This document shows positions 59,311 through 64,000 of a stretch of 64,000 nucleotides of DNA, piece after piece. The DNA comes from Candidatus Zixiibacteriota bacterium (GTDB taxonomy: Bacteria > Zixibacteria > MSB-5A5 > GN15 > JAAZOE01), in contig JAZGGI010000028.1 in the NCBI GenBank assembly GCA_036480375.1, positions 215,209-279,208 of the forward strand, in the 5' to 3' direction. Below the pieces are notes generated by a model. It saw only the letters and a list, made by a program, of their open reading frames with translations. It had not been told where the DNA came from and did no database searches. Every line of letters starts with the position of its first letter. The first letter of the stretch is position 1. The position numbers and the translations under genes were made by a program.

Positions 59311-61713
59311 ATGATTCTGAGAAAACTCCGATTGAGCAATTTTCGCCGGTTTGAAAATCTGGAAATTCGATTTGTCGATGGGATTATCGGAATTGTGGGG
59401 CGCAACGGGGCGGGGAAATCAACCATCCTCGAAGCCATTTTGTGGTGCCTATACGGTAATAAAGCGGCCCGAACAGGAAAAGACGGAATAAAACGCCAAA
59501 CCGCCGAAGAAAAAGATGCCTGTTTAGTTGAATTGGAGTTCGAGCTTGGCGGTAACGCTTATTGCCTGACGCGAACAATATCCGGAAAATCGAATAGAAC
59601 CGATACTTCTCTTACCCGTCAGGGTGAATTAGATGCCGTTACGACTAAAGAGGTTGAGCTATATTTGATTCGTCTTCTCGGTCTTAATCTGAAAGGATTT
59701 CTCTCCAGCTTTTTCGCCCGTCAAAAAGAACTCAACGCTCTTTCCGACGCTCGACCGGCCGAGCGCCGGAATCACCTGGCTAAAATGCTTGGGGTTGGCC
59801 GGCTGGATGCCGCGATTGAATCTCTGAAAGCCGATATAAGACTGACCCGGGAGAAGATAAAAACTCTTGAAAGTGTGCAGATCGATCCTCAAGAGACCAA
59901 ATCTAACCTGGCTCATAAAAAGGATGGTTTGGAGACTCTTGTAAAGGAAGAATCGGCTGAGCAGGAGCATTTGACGGGATTGAATGGAAAATTCCAGAAA
60001 ATTTCAGACGAGATTAAATCATATCAAAGGGCTGAAACTTCATTTAACCGTTTGGATAAGGAAAAAGCCGCGATCGCAGCCGGACGAGATAGTCTTTCGC
60101 GGGGGAAAAAAGATCTTGAGCGCAAGCATGGCGAGTTGGAGCAGGCGGTTAAGCAATTACCCGAATTGGAAAAGAGTGTCAAGGGATTGGACAAGCTAAA
60201 GAATCAGGTTGAGGATTTAATGGAAGCCAAAGTCAGATGGGATGAAAGAACACACCTGATAAACGATCTTGATGAGCTTAATGCCAAAGAAAATCGTAAT
60301 AATGGGCGGCGATCCGAGTTATCTCGGGAAATATCTGAATTAACGGACAATAAAGAGCAATTTGGTGATCCCGAATCAGCAATCGGAGAATTTGAAAAAA
60401 AGCAGGATTATCTCCGCAAAAAATATCTTGACGAATCACAGAAATTGGCGGCCTTGAACTCGGAATTACAAAAGCTCAAAGCCCAAAAAAAACAAATTAA
60501 AAAGCTGGGCCCCGATGCTGTTTGTGAATTATGTTTGCGCCCGTTTGGAGATGAGTTTTCGCAGATAGAAACTCATTTCAAACAGGAAATGCTATCGCTT
60601 GAAGAAAAAACAGGGCCGTTAAAATCGTATTTGGAGGAATTAAAATCGGCCGGAACTGAGCTTAATATGAAAATCGAGTCGGCCCGCAATGAGAAAAGGA
60701 AATTGGAGAAAATTACCCTTCAGTTGGCAGCCGCCGAAGCCGAATTCAAGGCCGCGGAACAGATAATCAGCGATAATTTGAGCGCCAGGGAAAAAATTGC
60801 AGGGCGAATATCTGAGATTGGACAGGTTGAATTCTCCCCGGAAACCCTGATTCAAACGGAAAATGATTTCAAACGGCTGCAAGAAGAGAGAGATTTATTT
60901 CTAAGTTTATGCGAAAAGGCCAAACAACGGGATGAAATTCTGTCAAGCATTAATCACTTGGAAAAGGAATTGTCGCAAAGTAATACTCGTGAGCAGGAAC
61001 TCAATAGTGAACTCGATAAATTGAATTATGATCCGGAGACTTATTCGAATCTTCAAACAGAAGTTGAGTCTCAAAGAGATGAAATTGGCAAAACAGAGTT
61101 GAATCTGGAACGATTAAAGGGCGGTATTCGGTTAATTGAAAGTGAAATTAAAACCATTGAATCCCAGCTTGAACAATATCATCAGGTAAAATCCGAAATT
61201 TCGATCCTGCGGGAGCAATTGACGTATCAGGAAAAGTTAAATTTATTATTCGCCGAATTTCGAGTGTATTTAATTGGCCGGATTCGACCTGCCTTATCGA
61301 CGCGTACCTCGCAATTATTCAACGAAATGACCGACGGTCGTTACCAGCAGGCGGAACTCGATGAAAACTACAATTTGTGTCTCTTTGATAGAGGCGAGAG
61401 TTTCCCGATAGACCGTTTTTCAGGCGGAGAAATCGACCTTGCCAATTTATGCTTTAGACTGGCGATTTCAATCGAAATGGCTGAAACGGCCGGAATTGAC
61501 CAGAGCTTTATTATTCTTGACGAAATTTTCGGTTCCCAGGACAGCGTTAGACAGGAATTGATTATCAATGGGCTGGCGAAGCTGAAAAACAGATTTCGGC
61601 AAATAATAATTGTATCTCATATCGAAGAAGTCAAAGAGCTTGCGGAAAATATAATCGCGATTGAAGCAGAAGACTCGGGATTGAGCCATGTCTCCGTTAT
61701 TGGTGATTTATGA
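59311..61713 (+). CDS. SbcC/Rad50-like SMC-family ATPase
   Basis: 800 residues: Walker A GRNGAGKST near 30, Q-loop region FFARQKELNALSDARPAERR, long coiled coils broken by a zinc hook C405-x-x-C408 (DAVCELCLRPFGDEF), then signature FSGGEIDLANLC, Walker B FIILDEIFGSQD and the H-loop VSHIEEVKE. It is shorter than typical SbcC (about 1000). Rad50/SbcC normally pairs with an adjacent Mre11/SbcD nuclease; none is next to it. Instead it overlaps by 4 bp (ATGA) a thermonuclease-like gene. Confidence 0.88.
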   Translation: MILRKLRLSNFRRFENLEIRFVDGIIGIVGRNGAGKSTILEAILWCLYGNKAARTGKDGIKRQTAEEKDACLVELEFELGGNAYCLTRTISGKSNRTDTSLTRQGELDAVTTKEVELYLIRLLGLNLKGFLSSFFARQKELNALSDARPAERRNHLAKMLGVGRLDAAIESLKADIRLTREKIKTLESVQIDPQETKSNLAHKKDGLETLVKEESAEQEHLTGLNGKFQKISDEIKSYQRAETSFNRLDKEKAAIAAGRDSLSRGKKDLERKHGELEQAVKQLPELEKSVKGLDKLKNQVEDLMEAKVRWDERTHLINDLDELNAKENRNNGRRSELSREISELTDNKEQFGDPESAIGEFEKKQDYLRKKYLDESQKLAALNSELQKLKAQKKQIKKLGPDAVCELCLRPFGDEFSQIETHFKQEMLSLEEKTGPLKSYLEELKSAGTELNMKIESARNEKRKLEKITLQLAAAEAEFKAAEQIISDNLSAREKIAGRISEIGQVEFSPETLIQTENDFKRLQEERDLFLSLCEKAKQRDEILSSINHLEKELSQSNTREQELNSELDKLNYDPETYSNLQTEVESQRDEIGKTELNLERLKGGIRLIESEIKTIESQLEQYHQVKSEISILREQLTYQEKLNLLFAEFRVYLIGRIRPALSTRTSQLFNEMTDGRYQQAELDENYNLCLFDRGESFPIDRFSGGEIDLANLCFRLAISIEMAETAGIDQSFIILDEIFGSQDSVRQELIINGLAKLKNRFRQIIIVSHIEEVKELAENIIAIEAEDSGLSHVSVIGDL

Positions 61714-62339
61714 GAAAACGCCATTATATCTTTTTAATAGTTCTGACAGCGTTTTTTCTACTTTTCAGGTTTATCGGGCAAATGGGGATAAATTCTCCTG
61801 ATGAATTTTTCGTAATTAAAGTTATCGATGGTGATTCATTTGAATTGGAAGGTCGTGGGAAAGTAAGATTGTTGGGGATTGATACTCCGGAAAAAGGCGA
61901 TTTATTGTATGATTCGGCAAAATCATTTTTATCATCACTGATACTAAATAAGCAGGTAACCCTTAAATTTGGTTCACGCAAAAGAGATGGTTACGGTCGA
62001 TTGCTGGCATATACTTATCGGGATTCAATATTAATTAATGAAAGGATTCTGCAGGCCGGACTGGCCAATGTTTATTTATTTCCGGACAATTTTCAAGACC
62101 GGGATCTTTTGGAAAGGCTTCTCAACGCTCAACGACAGGCGATTTTGGATACTTTGGGCATTTGGGCGAATCCATATAATCCGGAGTCTCATTATATAGG
62201 CAATTCAAAAACGTACCGTTTTCATCGACCGGACTGCAAATCGGTGGAAAACATTCCGGATTCGCGGAAGATTGTATATACCGATCGGGTAGAGCCATTT
62301 TTTGAAGGACTATCCCCGTGTCGAAATTGTAAACCATAG
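61710..62339 (+). CDS. Membrane-anchored thermonuclease (SNase)-like protein
   Basis: 209 residues. N-terminal TM/signal anchor (YIFLIVLTAFFLLFRFIG). The SNase fold follows (VIKVIDGDSFELEGRGKVRLLGIDTPEKGD with the catalytic Asp and Arg, then GRLLAYTYRD). The C-terminus has HRPDC...CRNCKP, a small metal-binding or DNA-contact tail seen in other SNase proteins. The active site therefore faces the periplasm. It is translationally coupled to the SbcC-like ATPase although they would sit on opposite sides of the membrane. Confidence 0.85.
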   Translation: MRKRHYIFLIVLTAFFLLFRFIGQMGINSPDEFFVIKVIDGDSFELEGRGKVRLLGIDTPEKGDLLYDSAKSFLSSLILNKQVTLKFGSRKRDGYGRLLAYTYRDSILINERILQAGLANVYLFPDNFQDRDLLERLLNAQRQAILDTLGIWANPYNPESHYIGNSKTYRFHRPDCKSVENIPDSRKIVYTDRVEPFFEGLSPCRNCKP

Positions 62340-62390
62340 GACATTTCTATCAACTATCATGGAGATGGAAGAGGAGGATTTATCAAATTT

Positions 62391-62834
62391 GTGCATATTA
62401 ATATAGTGTCAAATAACTGGAGACGGCTTGCCGATTTCTATCAGGCTGTTTTTGGTTGCTTTCCCTTGCCCCCTGAACGAAATCTTTCGGGGAAATGGGT
62501 TGATGAGGCTACCGGAGTTAACAACGCGCAAATAACAGGGATTCATCTGCGATTACCGGGATTTGGAGAGGTGGGTCCGACTTTGGAAATTTTCCAATAT
62601 AACAATATTGCTGAAGCAGATGGAAAACCGATAAATCGTTCGGGATTTGCTCATATAGCCTTTGAGGTAAAAGATGTGGAAGAAACAAGCAGGTTGGTTT
62701 TATCCAACGGTGGGACTCGGATAGGGAATCTATCCACCCGTAAAATTGAGGGGGTGGGAAAAATAACCTTTGCCTATCTGGCCGATCCTGAAGGAAATAT
62801 TTTGGAACTTCAAAATTGGGAGAAACATGTCTAA
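62391..62834 (+). CDS. VOC/glyoxalase-like protein
   Basis: 147 residues of the vicinal-oxygen-chelate family: VHINIVSNNWRRLADFYQAVFG, HLRLPG...PTLEIFQY, FAHIAFEVKDVEE, and YLADPEGNILELQNW. Metal ligands H (early), E (LEIFQ), H (FAHIAF) and E (ILELQ) are in place. Homologues usually start MKFVHTNI; here the codons before GTG 62391 read ATC AAA TTT, with GAGGAGG upstream. The real start could thus be ATC 62382, or GTG 62391 as annotated. Reaction unknown. It overlaps the dipeptidase by 8 bp. Confidence 0.7.
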   Translation: MHINIVSNNWRRLADFYQAVFGCFPLPPERNLSGKWVDEATGVNNAQITGIHLRLPGFGEVGPTLEIFQYNNIAEADGKPINRSGFAHIAFEVKDVEETSRLVLSNGGTRIGNLSTRKIEGVGKITFAYLADPEGNILELQNWEKHV

Positions 62835-63849
62835 TTATATAAAAAACGGATTAAGGGACCATAAAATCGCAGACATGCATTGTGATATGTTGCACTATTT
62901 ATATGAGATTAGCGATGGTCATCCCGAAAAGATGGGCGATATCGGATGTGCTCTTCCCTGGTTGATTAAAGGCGGTGTTGGATTTCAGGTCATGGCCGTT
63001 TATGCTCCCACCGAGCCGGGCAGTGTGGAAATGGCTAAGAATGAAATCTCGATCTATGAAGAGATGACTCGGAAATTTGACAATATTCTGGTTCCAATAA
63101 CTACTTCAATGACTGAAGTGCCTAATTTGGAATCGGGAAAAGTAATTACTGCTTTATCGATTGAAAGCGCTGCTGGACTTTGCGAGGAGGATGAGAAACT
63201 GGATTTGGCTTTTCCCCGAGTGGATGAGATATTGAACGCCGGTCATAGAATAATTTATATCAGTCTGACTCATGTTGAGGAAAACCGATTTGGGGGAGGA
63301 AATGATTCAAAGCTTGGTTTGAAAGATGATGGTAAGAGTTTGTTGGAATTTATGGATGGGAAGCAGATCGCGGTCGATTTCTCTCATACCAGCGAAGCAT
63401 TGGCAAATGATATTATTGAACATATTGATAAAAAGAACCTTAATATCCCGGTGATGGCCAGTCATTCGAATTTTAGGAAGCTCGCTCCAATTGTGAGAAA
63501 CTTGCCTGAAAATATATCTCTTGAAATAATCAGAAGAAAAGGCATAATCGGAATGACTTTCATTCGTAGGATGGTTGGATTGGACGGACCGCATCTATTA
63601 AAAGAGCATATCTTACACGGTTTGGAATTGGGCGGAGAAAATTCTTTGTGCATTGGCGCTGATTTCTTTTATACAAAGAATTTCGATGATCAAAGCCGGG
63701 CGCCGTTTTATTATGAGGAACATGAACATGCCGGGAAAATACCCGAGGTTTTTAAATCTTTGTCGAATGATTTGAATGAAAATCAATTAAAGGCTTTGAG
63801 CTCCGGTAATGCTGAGAAATTTTTGAATAAATTGTGGTTTTCGGGATAA
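62827..63849 (+). CDS. Membrane dipeptidase family (M19) zinc hydrolase
   Basis: 340 residues from ATG 62827 (GGGAG site). Metal-site motifs are DMHCDML, DFSHTSEAL, MASHSNFR and the GADFFY aspartate, as in renal/membrane dipeptidases. The family cleaves dipeptides, including those with D-residues, in amidohydrolase-type (beta/alpha)8 barrels. No signal peptide, so probably cytosolic here. It overlaps the VOC gene by 8 bp; the two form an operon. Confidence 0.85.
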   Translation: MSNYIKNGLRDHKIADMHCDMLHYLYEISDGHPEKMGDIGCALPWLIKGGVGFQVMAVYAPTEPGSVEMAKNEISIYEEMTRKFDNILVPITTSMTEVPNLESGKVITALSIESAAGLCEEDEKLDLAFPRVDEILNAGHRIIYISLTHVEENRFGGGNDSKLGLKDDGKSLLEFMDGKQIAVDFSHTSEALANDIIEHIDKKNLNIPVMASHSNFRKLAPIVRNLPENISLEIIRRKGIIGMTFIRRMVGLDGPHLLKEHILHGLELGGENSLCIGADFFYTKNFDDQSRAPFYYEEHEHAGKIPEVFKSLSNDLNENQLKALSSGNAEKFLNKLWFSG

Positions 63850-63892
63850 TGTACGACCCAATGGGTGGGATACAAGAGCCTGTAAGGAATTT

Positions 63893-63949
63893 TGTGTAAA
63901 TGTAAATAATTGATTATGCTTCGAAATTAAAAAGAGAAGCATTTACACA
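63893..63949 (+). promoter_or_regulatory. Nested inverted repeats before the last gene
   Basis: TGTGTAAATG (63893-63902) pairs perfectly with CATTTACACA (63940-63949). An inner TGCTTC (63917-63922)/GAAGCA (63936-63941) pair shares two bases with it, so only one fold can form at a time. The outer arm abuts the ribosome site AGGAG at 63949. It could be a translation switch or an operator. Confidence 0.4.
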
Positions 63950-63960
63950 GGAGAATTAAC

Positions 63961-64000
63961 ATGAATTCGATTGATCCCGCTTTAATTAAAGAACTTCTCA
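63961..64000 (+). CDS. Start of an unidentified gene (3' truncated by window)
   Basis: ATG with AGGAG at 7-nt spacing and the readable start MNSIDPALIKELL. Too short to identify; the downstream sequence is outside the window. Confidence 0.6.
   Translation, partial: MNSIDPALIKELL

Noticed and set aside
1..64000. CRISPR arrays, tRNA, rRNA and insertion sequences
   Set aside because: No regular spaced repeats, no T-loop-like tRNA sequences and no transposase were found on reading through; this was by eye, so small tRNA-like elements could be missed.

Overview
The window looks like a chromosomal segment of an uncultivated Gram-negative, FCB-type bacterium. Candidate phylum Zixibacteria or a close relative is my best guess. 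That placement is an inference from secreted proteins ending in paired type I dockerin-like repeats, outer-membrane beta-barrels, lipobox proteins and fairly AT-rich DNA; no rRNA or tRNA is present to confirm it.

Layout. 1-1164: end of an aconitase/LeuC-fold protein that has lost the cluster cysteines. 1210-6858 (minus): a small outer-membrane barrel, then a tightly overlapping cofactor operon reading class II aldolase, aminotransferase-like protein, folB, folK, deoxynucleoside kinase, panB, panC. 7142-10454: a small secreted Pro/Asp-rich protein and a large TPR-GAF-sigma54 activator. 10561-22014: four tandem paralogous secreted M28 metallopeptidases with C-terminal dockerins whose 3' ends form a mosaic. 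22067-26425: a hypothetical gene, sodA, a DUF2934 protein, a methyltransferase, an Rrf2 regulator and cysK. 26597-26787: a well-formed sigma54 promoter driving a short GGA-rich transcript that ends at a perfect 12-bp-stem terminator, a candidate new sRNA. 26886-32034: a glycosyltransferase, an outer-membrane protein, a Cas4/RecB-like nuclease, a secreted possibly cohesin-like protein and a TPR lipoprotein.

32332-47386: a tailed-phage-derived head module (portal, large terminase, prohead protease, decoration-like protein, HK97-type capsid, connector-like protein, exported fibre-like proteins, holin-like protein). It has no recognisable integrase, replication, tape-measure or endolysin genes, and two minus-strand genes sit inside it: a 34-residue membrane protein and a lipoprotein. 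It could be a defective prophage, a gene-transfer-agent-like element or a tailless element.

47450-64000: a C39-like peptidase with dockerin, lipA, a response regulator with HD-GYP domain, a site-2 protease, a 1725-residue secreted propeller protein with dockerin behind a roughly 600-nt leader, an SbcC/Rad50-like ATPase coupled to a membrane-anchored thermonuclease, a VOC protein, a membrane dipeptidase and the start of a further gene.

Themes linking the parts are an exported dockerin-tagged surface proteome (six proteins here), sigma54 control (one activator and one clear promoter, about 16 kb apart), cofactor/sulfur metabolism, and the isolated capsid module.
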